From Pseudomonadota bacterium (lineage in GTDB: Bacteria > Pseudomonadota > Alphaproteobacteria > Micropepsales > Micropepsaceae), in NCBI GenBank assembly GCA_021804785.1, contig JAJZGY010000002.1, positions 1 to 64,000 on the forward strand: DNA of 64,000 nucleotides. Direction: 5' to 3'. Each line of letters starts with the position of its first letter. Positions within the stretch are counted from its first letter, which is position 1. The notes beneath the pieces were generated by a model. It was not told where the DNA came from, did not search any database, and saw nothing but the letters and a program-made list of their open reading frames with translations. Positions 26,702-35,614 of the stretch are shown one piece after another. A program made the translations under genes and the position numbers.

Positions 26702-28273
26702 ATGGCGCACATTTTTGCCTTTTTGAGCGCTGGCTTCAGCCTTGCTGCCGCCATCCTTGCGGCGCTGGCCTGGCGCCGGCGCCAGGGCGGAGAGCTGGGC
26801 GAGCTGATCCGCGCCGAAGCCGACCGCAGTCGGGCCGAGCTCAGCGAACAGACCAGAGGTCTGCGCGAAGAGCTGGGCGGCAAACTCGACCGTGGTCAGG
26901 AGGCACTGCGTCTTGCCCTCGAGACCCGCCTTGAGACCTTCGACCGGCGCCAGTCGGACGAGGCACGGGCGCTGCGCGAGGAGCTGACCACAAATTTCAG
27001 GCTTTCCTCCGAGCAATGGCTCACAACCCTGAAGGACATGAGCGGGCAGCAGAAAGAACGGCTGGACGGGTTTCTCCTCCAGCTGACCCAGCTCAGCGAA
27101 AAGCAGGCAGCGGCGGCAGACGCCTTGCGCGCCAGCGTCGATGCCAGACTCGAAACCATCCGCACCAACAATGAACAGAAGCTGGAGCAGATGCGTCAGA
27201 CCGTCGAAGAGAAGCTGCAATTGACCCTCGAGCAGCTGGCTCAGCTGACCGAAAAACAGACAGCAGCCGCCGATGCCTTGCGCACCAGCGTCGATGCCAG
27301 GCTTGAAACCATCCGCGCCAACAATGAACAAAAGCTGGAGCAGATGCGTCAGACGGTCGAAGAGAAACTGCAGTCTACGCTCGAACAGCGGCTGGGCGAG
27401 TCCTTCCGCACCGTCTCTGAACAGCTCAAGGCGGTACATCAGGGACTGGGAGAGATGCAGAGCCTGGCCACCGGCGTGGGCGACCTCAAAAGGGTCCTCA
27501 CCAATGTCAAAACCCGCGGCACCTGGGGCGAGGTACAGCTTGGCGCCCTGCTCGAACAGTTTCTTGCCCCCGATCAGTTTGTGCGCAATGCGCAGTGCCG
27601 TCCCGAAAGTGCCGAGCGTGTGGAATATGCGGTGCGCTTTTCAAGCCTGGAGGACGACAGCGACCTGTTCCTGCCGATCGACGCCAAATTTCCCCAAGAC
27701 GATTATGAGCGGCTTCTCGCCGCTGCCGAATGCGGCGATGGCGCCGGCGTCGAGGCCGCAGGAGCCGCCCTGGAAACACGGGTGCGCAGCTTTGCCAAAG
27801 CGGTCGCTGAAAAATACATCAATCCGCCCGTGACAACCGATTTCGCGGTGCTGTTTCTGCCGACCGAAAGCCTGTTCGCCGAAATCCTCCGTCGCCCCGG
27901 CTTCTTTGACGGGCTGCAGCGCGACTATCGCGTGACGCTGGCAGGTCCGACCACGCTTGCCTCCATGCTCAACGCGTTTCAAATGGGGTTTCGCTCGCTG
28001 GCCATTCAAAAGCGCTCAAGTGAAGTCTGGCAGCTGCTTGCGGCCGTGCGCAGCGAGTTCGCCGAGCATGGCAAGGTGGTCGATACCCTCAAGCGCCAGC
28101 TGGGTGCCGCCTCCAATACCATTGATCGTCTCGGTACCCGTACCCGGGTGATGAACCGTAAGCTTCGCGATGTTGAAATCCTGCCATCGCGCTCCGCCAC
28201 GACCCTGCTTGGCTTGGCCGTCCCCGAGGACCTCGAGGAAGCCAGCGTGGATGACGCGGCGGATGAAGAATGA
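26702..28273 (+). CDS. rmuC: DNA recombination protein RmuC
   Basis: RmuC proteins limit DNA inversions and are thought to contain a nuclease-like fold. The 523-residue sequence has an N-terminal hydrophobic anchor (about residues 1-22), a long Glu/Gln/Leu-rich coiled coil to about residue 250, and the family core with NVKTRGTWGEVQL, VRFSS..., LPIDAKFP and LFLPTESLFAEI. A 51-residue block of the coiled coil is repeated in tandem, making the coil longer than usual. A LexA-type site lies just upstream, which would put it under SOS control. Confidence 0.92.
   Translation: MAHIFAFLSAGFSLAAAILAALAWRRRQGGELGELIRAEADRSRAELSEQTRGLREELGGKLDRGQEALRLALETRLETFDRRQSDEARALREELTTNFRLSSEQWLTTLKDMSGQQKERLDGFLLQLTQLSEKQAAAADALRASVDARLETIRTNNEQKLEQMRQTVEEKLQLTLEQLAQLTEKQTAAADALRTSVDARLETIRANNEQKLEQMRQTVEEKLQSTLEQRLGESFRTVSEQLKAVHQGLGEMQSLATGVGDLKRVLTNVKTRGTWGEVQLGALLEQFLAPDQFVRNAQCRPESAERVEYAVRFSSLEDDSDLFLPIDAKFPQDDYERLLAAAECGDGAGVEAAGAALETRVRSFAKAVAEKYINPPVTTDFAVLFLPTESLFAEILRRPGFFDGLQRDYRVTLAGPTTLASMLNAFQMGFRSLAIQKRSSEVWQLLAAVRSEFAEHGKVVDTLKRQLGAASNTIDRLGTRTRVMNRKLRDVEILPSRSATTLLGLAVPEDLEEASVDDAADEE
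27101..27406 (+). repeat. Two tandem 153-bp copies inside rmuC
   Basis: The segment from 27101 and the one from 27254 encode near-identical 51-residue coiled-coil blocks, sharing for example SVDARLETIR and NNEQKLEQMRQTVEEKLQ. Differences are few and mostly synonymous, pointing to a fairly recent in-frame duplication. The ends of the repeat drift, so the boundaries are approximate. Confidence 0.88.
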
Positions 28274-28303
28274 GAGGACCGGCCGGCACGGTCGGCGACG
28301 CCG

Positions 28304-28906
28304 CTAAAATCCCCGTCGCGCCGCAAAGGCCGCAGCCAGCGTGCCTTCATCCAGATAATCGAGTTCGCCACCCACGGGCACGCCATGGGCAAGACGGCTG
28401 ATTTTGACCCCGCTCGGCGCGATCAGATCACTCAGCCAGTGGGCGGTGGTTTGACCTTCCACCGTCGCATTCATGGCGAGAATGACTTCCCTGACCCCGG
28501 CCTCGATGCGCTCGAGCAGTCCCTTGAGGTTCAGTCGCTCGGGTGTCACTCCATCCAACGCACTCAGCGCACCGCCCAGCACGTGATAGTGTCCCTTGAA
28601 GACGCCGGCACGTTCCAGCGCCCAAAGATCAGCAACGTCCTCGACGATACAAAGCACCTTGAGATCCCGTCGGTTGTCACGACACAGCGCACACGGCGAC
28701 TGGCTATCGAGATTGCCGCAGATCTCACAGTTCTTGACGGCTTCGGCAGCCTGACGCAACGCGGCCGCCAACGGCTCGAGCAACTGTTCGCGTTTCTTTA
28801 GCAGCGTAAGAGTGGCGCGGCGCGCCGAACGCGGGCCCAGACCGGGCAGCCTGCCCAACAGCTGCACGAGACGTTCGATTTCCGGACCGACAGGATAATT
28901 GGCCAT
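28304..28906 (-). CDS. recR: Recombination mediator protein RecR
   Basis: RecR loads RecA with RecF/RecO at gaps. The 200-residue sequence has the helix-hairpin-helix [14 protein letters not shown], a four-cysteine zinc finger (CEICG...CALCRD) and a Toprim domain ([14 protein letters not shown]). The track start at 28933 adds nine residues; the ATG at 28906 gives the usual length and N-terminus. The common dnaX-ybaB-recR order is kept in strand and order but broken by an opposite-strand HD gene. Confidence 0.94.
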   Translation of the reverse strand: MANYPVGPEIERLVQLLGRLPGLGPRSARRATLTLLKKREQLLEPLAAALRQAAEAVKNCEICGNLDSQSPCALCRDNRRDLKVLCIVEDVADLWALERAGVFKGHYHVLGGALSALDGVTPERLNLKGLLERIEAGVREVILAMNATVEGQTTAHWLSDLIAPSGVKISRLAHGVPVGGELDYLDEGTLAAAFAARRGF

Positions 28907-28977
28907 AATTTCTTCTAGCAGCGCCGCAGCCATCTTGTCATGGTGCCGCCGCGAAAATCCCCCGCTGCGGAGTTCAC

Positions 28978-29685
28978 GTGACGATTGCCCCCAACCGGCT
29001 CATCATGCCCCATCCCCTGACCATGGTCGGCAATGACGGCAGCCTCGAGCGCCGCCTCATCGCCCGATTGGGGCCGGATACCGTTTTCATGATGGGTGAC
29101 AATCCGGCCTATGCGGCGATGCCGGAAAAGCCAACATTGCTCGACTTCTTTCGTTACCGCTTCGGCGCCATCGTGCGTAACCATCTCGCCCTCAGTGCCT
29201 TTCACGCCCTCAAGGCCGGCCACAGCGAAAGCGTGGTCATGGCCTGCCTGCTGCACGACATCGCCATGGGCGCACTGATCCATGCAGAGCATGGCTATTG
29301 GAGTGCGCAGCTGGTGCGTCCCTATGTCAGCGCGGAAATTGCCTGGGCAATCGAAAAGCATCAGGCACTGCGCTTTTTGCCCGATCCCGAGGTGGGCTAT
29401 GACTATCCCGAGATCTACCATCGCTTCTTCGGACGGGAATATGTGCCGCCTCCCCACATCCAGAAGGAGGCAGAGGCCGCACGCCATCACGCCTGGTACA
29501 TGACGAGCCGCATCATCACGCTCAACGATGTCTACAGTTTCGAAAGCACGGAAGCGCCCCAGCTGGAGCTGTTCGAGGACATCATCGGGCGCAACTTCCG
29601 TCAGCCCGAAGAGGGCCTCGGCTTTGACGGCTCACCCGTCGCCCATATGTGGCGCACCATGATCTGGCCGGAGAACTTTCTCTAA
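28978..29685 (+). CDS. HD-domain protein of unknown substrate
   Basis: A 235-residue soluble protein starting at GTG, with GGAG a few bases upstream. The central motif LLHDIAMG supplies the paired His-Asp of the HD phosphohydrolase superfamily, with a preceding histidine in [11 protein letters not shown] and a later one in IEKHQAL. HD enzymes act on phosphate esters or nucleotides, but nothing here identifies the substrate. It is encoded opposite to its neighbours, between recR and ybaB, and its 3' end lies four bases from the ybaB stop. Confidence 0.7.
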   Translation: MTIAPNRLIMPHPLTMVGNDGSLERRLIARLGPDTVFMMGDNPAYAAMPEKPTLLDFFRYRFGAIVRNHLALSAFHALKAGHSESVVMACLLHDIAMGALIHAEHGYWSAQLVRPYVSAEIAWAIEKHQALRFLPDPEVGYDYPEIYHRFFGREYVPPPHIQKEAEAARHHAWYMTSRIITLNDVYSFESTEAPQLELFEDIIGRNFRQPEEGLGFDGSPVAHMWRTMIWPENFL

Positions 29686-29689
29686 CTGC

Positions 29690-30016
29690 CTAAAATCCCG
29701 GCATCTTGAATCCTGGCGGCAAACCAAGCCCGCCGGCGAGCTTCTGCATCTCATCGCCCAGACGGCGTTCGACCTTGGCCTTGGCATCGCCGGCCGCTGC
29801 AACGATCAGATCCTCGACGACCTGCCGTTCCTCGTCCACGAACAGCGAGGGATCGATGGTCACGCGTTTCAGCTCGGATTTTCCGGTCATAGTGACACGG
29901 ACAAGTCCACCGCCGGCAACGCCTTCGACCTCAAGGCGCTCCAGTTCGATCTGCATCGCTGCAGCTTTTTCCTGCATGGCTTTGGCCTGTTGAAACAGAT
30001 CGGCCAGTTCCATCAT
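29690..30016 (-). CDS. ybaB: YbaB/EbfC family nucleoid-associated protein
   Basis: A 108-residue protein with the N-terminal amphipathic helix LADLFQQAKAMQEKAAAMQ and the VEGVAGGGLVRVTMTG strand region of the YbaB/EbfC family. The family forms dimers that bind DNA. Two consecutive ATGs (30016 and 30013) overlap the dnaX stop codon. The C-terminus ends in a Gly/Pro-rich LGLPPGFKMPGF tail, also typical. Confidence 0.94.
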   Translation of the reverse strand: MMELADLFQQAKAMQEKAAAMQIELERLEVEGVAGGGLVRVTMTGKSELKRVTIDPSLFVDEERQVVEDLIVAAAGDAKAKVERRLGDEMQKLAGGLGLPPGFKMPGF

Positions 30017-31779
30017 TCATCCTCCTCGCCAGTCTCGCCATCCGCAGCGAGCAGCGGTTCCTTGTCTATGACCCGAATAACCTCGGCTCCTGGAAAGCGG
30101 TCCAGAACCGCACGCACCATGGGCTCCGCCAGGACCCGCTCCAGGCGGGCCGTGATCTTCGCCTTGCGCGCTTCGGCAATGCTCGGTGCGCCGCCCTCAC
30201 GGGCCAGGCTTACCACCCAGCGCTGGCCGGTCCAGTCCCTGAGCTTCTGCGCCAGATCTTGGGCAAGGGTACGTGGCGCGCGTGGTCCCGGCCGGAACTC
30301 GAGGCGTCCTGGCTCGAGGGTCACCAGATGCACATCGTTCTCAAGGTGAACCTTGAGCACTGCAGCGCCCTTGGCCATGGCGAGAGCCACAACATCCTCG
30401 AGGGTGCACAGGCTTGGTCCGGCATCACCCTGCGCCTGCGGAACCGTCTGCTGCGCCAGTACCGGGGCACGGCCATCGCTGCGGCTGCGCGCCGTGACCA
30501 GCGGCGCCGATGGCGCGGCAGGCATGGCAGCTGCCGGGGTGGCAGGCCGCGTCGACATGCTTTCCATCACCTCGCGTACCAGCCGATCGGTCGGCGGCAG
30601 ATCAGCGGCGTAGGCGAGACGGATGAGTGCCATCTCGCAGGCCGCCAGAGGTCGGCTCGCGTCGCGAACTTCGAGGAGCCCCTTGAGCAAAAGCTGCCAG
30701 GTCCGGGTCAGAGCTGGCACGGTCAAGCCCGCAGCCAGCTGCGCGGCCCGTCGTGCTTCCCCGGAGCTGCCATCAAAGAAGCCTTCGGCCGCTGGTGCAA
30801 CCTTGAGCCGGGTAAGAAAGTGGGTCAGCTCCAACAGATCCTGCATCACCTGCAAGGGGTCAGCGCCATGTCCATGCAGGCCTTCGAGTTCGCGTAAGGC
30901 CGTCTCGATATGCCCGCCCATCAGAGCCTCGAACAGATCGAGGATGCGTCCATGATCAGCCAGTCCCAGCATCGTACGCACGCTCTGCGCCGCGATCGGC
31001 TGACCTTCGCCATGGGCGATCGCCTGATCGAGCAGCGATAGTGCATCCCGAACCGAGCCCTCTGCGGCGCGCGCAATCAGGGCCAGCGCATCATCAGCGA
31101 TGGGCACCTGCTCCTTGTCCGCGATCGTCCTGAGATGGGCGATGAGAACTTCGGGCTCGATCCGACGCAAGTCAAAGCGCTGGCAGCGCGAAAGCACGGT
31201 CACCGGAACCTTGCGGATTTCGGTGGTGGCGAAGATAAATTTTACATGCGGCGGTGGCTCTTCGAGGGTTTTCAGCAGCCCATTGAAGGCCTGCTTCGAG
31301 AGCATATGCACTTCATCGATAATGTAGACCTTGTAGCGAGCCGAAGCCGGAGCATAGCGGACACCCTCAATGATCTCGCGGATGTCGTCGATGCCGGTAC
31401 GCGAGGCGGCATCCATCTCCTGCACATCGACATGGCGCGATTCAGCAATGGCGCGGCAGGGTTCGCAGACGCCACAAGGCTGGATTGTCGGCCCGGTTTG
31501 CGTACCGCCAGGGCCCACACAATTAAGTGCGCGCGCGACGATACGCGCCGTCGTGGTCTTGCCCACCCCACGCACGCCAGTGAGCATGAAGGCATGGGCA
31601 ATACGGCCCGTGGCAAACGCGTTCTTCAGCGTTCTGACCAATGGTTCCTGGCCGATCAGCCCGGTAAAGTCGGAGGGGCGATATTTGCGCGCGAGCACGC
31701 GATATTGCTCGGCGCTCTTTTGCGGCGGCGCTTCGAGGCCGAGGCTCGGCCCTTCGTCCAGCGTCTCGTCTTGGTCCAT
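30013..31779 (-). CDS. dnaX: DNA polymerase III subunits gamma and tau
   Basis: DnaX is the clamp-loader motor of the replicase. The 588-residue protein begins with about 25 variable residues, then YRPSDFTGLIGQ, Walker A GVRGVGKTTTAR, a zinc finger (CGVCEPCRAI), DEVHML and the sensor region TVLSRCQRFDLRR. The C-terminal domain after about residue 400 contains Ala/Pro-rich linkers and the tau part. I looked for a slippage site making gamma but cannot confirm one. The SRP RNA gene is just upstream on the same strand. Confidence 0.95.
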   Translation of the reverse strand: MDQDETLDEGPSLGLEAPPQKSAEQYRVLARKYRPSDFTGLIGQEPLVRTLKNAFATGRIAHAFMLTGVRGVGKTTTARIVARALNCVGPGGTQTGPTIQPCGVCEPCRAIAESRHVDVQEMDAASRTGIDDIREIIEGVRYAPASARYKVYIIDEVHMLSKQAFNGLLKTLEEPPPHVKFIFATTEIRKVPVTVLSRCQRFDLRRIEPEVLIAHLRTIADKEQVPIADDALALIARAAEGSVRDALSLLDQAIAHGEGQPIAAQSVRTMLGLADHGRILDLFEALMGGHIETALRELEGLHGHGADPLQVMQDLLELTHFLTRLKVAPAAEGFFDGSSGEARRAAQLAAGLTVPALTRTWQLLLKGLLEVRDASRPLAACEMALIRLAYAADLPPTDRLVREVMESMSTRPATPAAAMPAAPSAPLVTARSRSDGRAPVLAQQTVPQAQGDAGPSLCTLEDVVALAMAKGAAVLKVHLENDVHLVTLEPGRLEFRPGPRAPRTLAQDLAQKLRDWTGQRWVVSLAREGGAPSIAEARKAKITARLERVLAEPMVRAVLDRFPGAEVIRVIDKEPLLAADGETGEEDE

Positions 31780-31841
31780 GGCCGACTATATCAAGCCGCG
31801 GCCGAGCAATGCGGGCTCCGGCGGCGTTTCTGTGGATAAGT

Positions 31842-31936
31842 GAGAGCCCGGCCACGACCCAAAGCGGATTCGTTACGGCTGCTTCCTTCCGGACCTGACC
31901 GGGTTGGCGATAGCTTCGCCCGTAACCGGACTCCCG
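31842..31936 (-). ncRNA. ffs: Signal recognition particle RNA, small bacterial type (4.5S)
   Basis: The minus strand contains GGTCAGGTCCGGAAGGAAG, the conserved apical domain of SRP RNA that binds Ffh, followed by CAGCC. The flanks pair as one long hairpin: GAGTCCGG at the 5' end with CCGGGCTC at the 3' end, giving a molecule of about 95 nt. The location upstream of dnaX is common in alphaproteobacteria. End positions are estimates from the pairing. Confidence 0.92.
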
Positions 31937-32000
31937 CAGACCATATAGCGGCAGATGCAGAAAATTGCGAGTCGGGCGCCGCGAAAACACCGAGACCAGA

Positions 32001-33548
32001 TCATGCCGCGGCCTTCCGACCATCCAGCAGCCGCGTTTCAGGCAGGCTGAGGGTTACGGTTGTGCCTTCACCGGGCTTGCTACGAAGCACGAGCCTGCCG
32101 CCATGCAGTTCCATGATCTGCCGGGAGAGCGGCAATCCGAGCCCGGTGCCCTCGTAGCATCGGGCGAGCGTCGAATCTACCTGACCGAAATACTCCATCG
32201 CCCTGGGAATATCCTCTTGCGCGATCCCAATGCCGGTATCGCACACATCTATCGCCACACCACTGCTCGTCCTGCGCGCCAGCACAATGACCTTCCCACC
32301 CTCCGGCGTAAACTTGATCGCGTTGGAGAGGACGTTGATGAGAACCTGCCGCAGACGTCTGCGGTCGGCACGAACGTGGGGAATTGCTGGCGCGACCTCG
32401 CATTGACATTGGAGCTGCGCAGTTTCGATGCGGCCGGCCAGCATGCGCACCGTCTCGGCCACAACGTCGACGAGATCGACATCTTGGTCTTCCAGATCTT
32501 CTTCGCCGAGATCCAGGCGCGTCAAATCGAGGATGTCATTGATGAGCGCAAGAAGATGGGCCCCGCTATCGTGAATGGACTTGGAATAGTCGCGATACTT
32601 CGGATTGGAATGCGGGCCAAACATTTCGCTCGCCATCAGGTCCGAGAATCCGATGATCGCATTTAGCGGCGTACGCAGCTCATGGCTTATCGTCGCCAGG
32701 AAGCGGGACTTTGCCAAGTCGGCAGATGCAGCGGCGCCAAGCGCAACACGCAATGTCTCCGAGGTTTCCTCAAGCTGAGATTTCACGGCTTCCAGCTCGG
32801 CGATGTGTGCACGCAAATTCTGTGATTCGCGCGTCTGCAACCGGATATCAACGAGCACACCGGCAAGTCCGGCCGCAACGATCGCCGCAGCTGCGGACGC
32901 TACGCCGATCGCAATCGCCAGCCGATCCACCACACCTTGTGGGATAAGAATATGCGGATCGTAATGATAGATCACCGCCGCCATCCCGGTGAAATGCAGG
33001 CCGCAAATGGCAATCGTCAGAAGCAGGCAGCTCGCAATTCGCATGTGCCATTGCTGGCGGAATGAGGCCCATAAGGCAGCTGCAGAAAAAGTGATGCCGA
33101 TCGCGATTGATGCGCTCACATAGCGCAGGTCCCAAACCGGGTAGGCCGAAATTTCCAGCGCGGCCATACCGACATAATGCATCACCGCGATTGCAATGCC
33201 CGCCACCGCTCCGCCGATCAACGGCCCGAAGCGGGAAAGAGCAAGCCAGAACCCGAGGCCGCATAGCACGATGGCCAGCAGAACCGAGGCGACGGTCAGA
33301 TCGAGATCGTAGGCAACGGGCATCCCCACCTGGTCGGCAAGCATGGCAATGAAGTGAGTTGCCCAAATCCCGAACCCTGCGACAACAGAAGCGGCCACAA
33401 GCCAAAGCGCGCGCATTTTGCCCGTCGCGGCGCGGGTATGCGCGATCATGCTGATCGCGGTAATGCTGGAAAACAGGCAGAGTGTGGCAGCGAGGAATAC
33501 TAGCCGCAGGTCGTGGTGATCAGCGATACACAGATACACATGGTACAT
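32001..33548 (-). CDS. MHYT-domain sensor histidine kinase
   Basis: A 515-residue membrane kinase. The first ~240 residues form a seven-helix MHYT domain with the motif repeated three times as ATHFIAM, VMHYVGMAAL and GLHFTGMAAV; such domains are proposed to sense oxygen, CO or NO through copper. A short coiled coil follows, then HisKA with ISHELRTPLNAI, an N-box (NVLSNAIKFTPEG) and G-boxes DTGIGIA and GTGLGLPLS. No response regulator is adjacent. The track start at 33686 adds residues before the MHYT domain; the ATG at 33548 is preferred although no Shine-Dalgarno is evident. Confidence 0.88.
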   Translation of the reverse strand: MYHVYLCIADHHDLRLVFLAATLCLFSSITAISMIAHTRAATGKMRALWLVAASVVAGFGIWATHFIAMLADQVGMPVAYDLDLTVASVLLAIVLCGLGFWLALSRFGPLIGGAVAGIAIAVMHYVGMAALEISAYPVWDLRYVSASIAIGITFSAAALWASFRQQWHMRIASCLLLTIAICGLHFTGMAAVIYHYDPHILIPQGVVDRLAIAIGVASAAAAIVAAGLAGVLVDIRLQTRESQNLRAHIAELEAVKSQLEETSETLRVALGAAASADLAKSRFLATISHELRTPLNAIIGFSDLMASEMFGPHSNPKYRDYSKSIHDSGAHLLALINDILDLTRLDLGEEDLEDQDVDLVDVVAETVRMLAGRIETAQLQCQCEVAPAIPHVRADRRRLRQVLINVLSNAIKFTPEGGKVIVLARRTSSGVAIDVCDTGIGIAQEDIPRAMEYFGQVDSTLARCYEGTGLGLPLSRQIMELHGGRLVLRSKPGEGTTVTLSLPETRLLDGRKAAA

Positions 33549-33863
33549 GTTAGGAATGGTATCCGCCCGGCAGTGAAAATTCTCTGAGCATCGCCAGCTG
33601 CGGCCATAGGTATTTTCCCCAACCTGAACCGGCTGACTGAACCGCCAGACATGCAGAAGATCGCCCGGCGACGCCAAAGTTCCCACGCGGTGGTGGAAAG
33701 GAACGCGGGTTGCGGTCAGCTTTGCTGGTTAAGGAAAATTACCGGCCTGGGTCATCAAGTCCCTGAGACCCAATTGGATGGGCAATGGCGCCCGCCGGCT
33801 GGTAACCGGACCAGCACCGCAGCTTCTTTACAGCAGCATCATTCAGGTTTCGCTCGAGCCGGC
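33549..33863. other. Intergenic region before the MHYT kinase
   Basis: About 315 bases with no convincing gene on either strand. The ORFs in the track here lack family features. The part near 33,548 should hold the kinase promoter, but I could not assign -35 and -10 boxes with confidence. No terminator with a T-run is evident after the hydrolase gene. Confidence 0.5.
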
Positions 33864-34748
33864 TCACCCGGCGAAATCCTTGATCCACCGCGACACGCTG
33901 GCGGGCTCCTCATGGATCACCCAATGGCTGCCATGGGGCACCCGGATCATCTTAAGGTTCGGGACGAATTCCTCGAGCCCGTCCAGGCAGCCTGGTAGTA
34001 GCGCCTTGTCCTGCTCTCCCCAGATTACTAGCGTCGGCACGCTGACCCGCAGTGTCTCGGGCTCGTAAAGCCGGTCGGCATTGGAGCCTTCGCCACTTTT
34101 GGGCGGATCAAGGCGCATTGCCCTGTACCAGTTGAACATGCCCGTCAGCGCCCCCGGCTGCGCCCAGGCCTTGAGGTACTCAGACTTGTCAGCCGCGCTC
34201 AAATGCCCAGCTGCCGCGACTGGGGCGAGGCTCTGCCAGAGCTGCGCGTAGCCATTCGCTGCAAAGCGCGCTTCCGACCCTTCCGCGCGGATGTCGAGAA
34301 TGTACTGGCTGGCACCAGCCTGTGCCGGGTTGTTTGCGATCTCGCGCGCGAAGGTCCCTGGATGCGTTGCATTGATGATCACAAGCTTCTTCAGGTGCTC
34401 AGGTTTCTTGATTGCGTAAGCCCAGGCCAGCGCGCCACCCCAGTCATGGGCGACCAGTATGAAGGGTTTGTCAGCAGAGAAATTTGCGGCAAACGCATCC
34501 AGGTCGTCGACCAAGCGCTTGGTGCGGTAGCGCGCCACCTCGGCCGGCCTGGAGGAGAGATTGTAGCCTGGCAGATCGGGCGCCACACAGTGGAAGTGCC
34601 CCGAAAGCTCTTCCAGTACATCTTTCCAGCAGTACCAGAACTCCGGAAAGCCATGTAGGAACAGCGCCAGCGGCGCGTCCTCAGAGCCGCTCTGCGCATA
34701 GTGCAACATGAGTTCATTGGCTGGCGCGAAGCCCTCACGGATCGTCAT
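33864..34748 (-). CDS. Alpha/beta hydrolase (epoxide hydrolase or haloalkane dehalogenase-like)
   Basis: A 294-residue alpha/beta hydrolase. The nucleophile elbow is VAHDWGGALAW with aspartate as nucleophile, preceded by the oxyanion motif HGFPE, and a late histidine in PHGSHWVIHE. An Asp nucleophile with DWGG is the pattern of epoxide hydrolases and haloalkane or fluoroacetate dehalogenases rather than serine esterases. Its start overlaps the trmJ stop (ATGA), so the two are co-transcribed, though no functional link is obvious. Confidence 0.86.
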   Translation of the reverse strand: MTIREGFAPANELMLHYAQSGSEDAPLALFLHGFPEFWYCWKDVLEELSGHFHCVAPDLPGYNLSSRPAEVARYRTKRLVDDLDAFAANFSADKPFILVAHDWGGALAWAYAIKKPEHLKKLVIINATHPGTFAREIANNPAQAGASQYILDIRAEGSEARFAANGYAQLWQSLAPVAAAGHLSAADKSEYLKAWAQPGALTGMFNWYRAMRLDPPKSGEGSNADRLYEPETLRVSVPTLVIWGEQDKALLPGCLDGLEEFVPNLKMIRVPHGSHWVIHEEPASVSRWIKDFAG

Positions 34749-35512
34749 GGCTCGTTCTCCATGGCTCTGCGGTGCTTGCCGCGGGTGAGTGCGACGATGA
34801 TGCCTCGCAAGGTCCTTACCTCCTGGTCGCTCAGCTGCGCCCGCTGGAGCATAGCCCGCAGATTGAGCTTCATCTGCCCCACCCGATCGGGCGGATGCAG
34901 AAATCCTGCCTTGAGAAGCTCGTCTTCGAGGTGCGTAAAGAGGTACTGCAGCTCTGCATTGCTTGCCGGTCGCGCCAGTCCGCCATAGTCGATGCGGACC
35001 GCGGGGGTGCCATCAGCACTGCGAAGCCATTCATAGGCGTTTAGCAGCACCGCCTGGCCGAGATTGAGGGAGGCAAAGTCGGGGCTGGTCGGAATGGTGA
35101 TGATGGCCTGGGCGAGGGCAACTTCCTCATTGTCGAGGCCAGAACGTTCATTGCCGAACAGAAGCCCGCAGCGGACACCCTCACTGGCCTTCTGACGCAG
35201 ACTGGCAGCAGCTGCACCCGGTGTCAGCACAGCCTTGGCGACGCCACGCGTGCGTGCGGTGGTGGCGTAGACCAGCTCAAGGTCGCTCAACGCATCTTCT
35301 AGCCGCTCGAACACCCGGGCGCCTTCGACGATGCGCAGCGCGCCGGCAGCCATGGAGAAGGCTCGCGCGTTGGGCCAGCCATCGCGCGGGGCCACCAGAC
35401 GCAGATCGGTCAGCCCGAAATTGGCCATGGCACGGGCGGCCGCACCGATATTTTCGCCAAGCTGTGGCCGCGACAGGATGATCGCGGGCGGCAGGGGGGA
35501 CACAGAGGTCAT
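34745..35512 (-). CDS. trmJ: tRNA/rRNA 2'-O-methyltransferase of the TrmJ family
   Basis: A 255-residue SPOUT methyltransferase. The core begins [23 protein letters not shown], and the knot motifs [10 protein letters not shown] and [15 protein letters not shown] are those of TrmJ/TrmH enzymes. TrmJ methylates position 32 of tRNAs. The track start at 36112 is inside icd antisense; the ATG at 35512 fits. The gene is divergent from icd. Confidence 0.9.
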   Translation of the reverse strand: MTSVSPLPPAIILSRPQLGENIGAAARAMANFGLTDLRLVAPRDGWPNARAFSMAAGALRIVEGARVFERLEDALSDLELVYATTARTRGVAKAVLTPGAAAASLRQKASEGVRCGLLFGNERSGLDNEEVALAQAIITIPTSPDFASLNLGQAVLLNAYEWLRSADGTPAVRIDYGGLARPASNAELQYLFTHLEDELLKAGFLHPPDRVGQMKLNLRAMLQRAQLSDQEVRTLRGIIVALTRGKHRRAMENEP

Positions 35513-35614
35513 CGCGCTGTTCTGCCGCGTGCGCGTCCTTTCGTCCAGCCCGCTTTGACGCAAGATGGCGGCTTGGCTATAGGCACGGGAGGAAAAATGC
35601 CAACCGAGGCTCCC

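Noticed and set aside
31523-32023. 166-aa minus-strand ORF crossing the SRP RNA
   Set aside because: It reads through the conserved SRP RNA, a classic false ORF; the N-terminal part is the antisense of non-coding structure.
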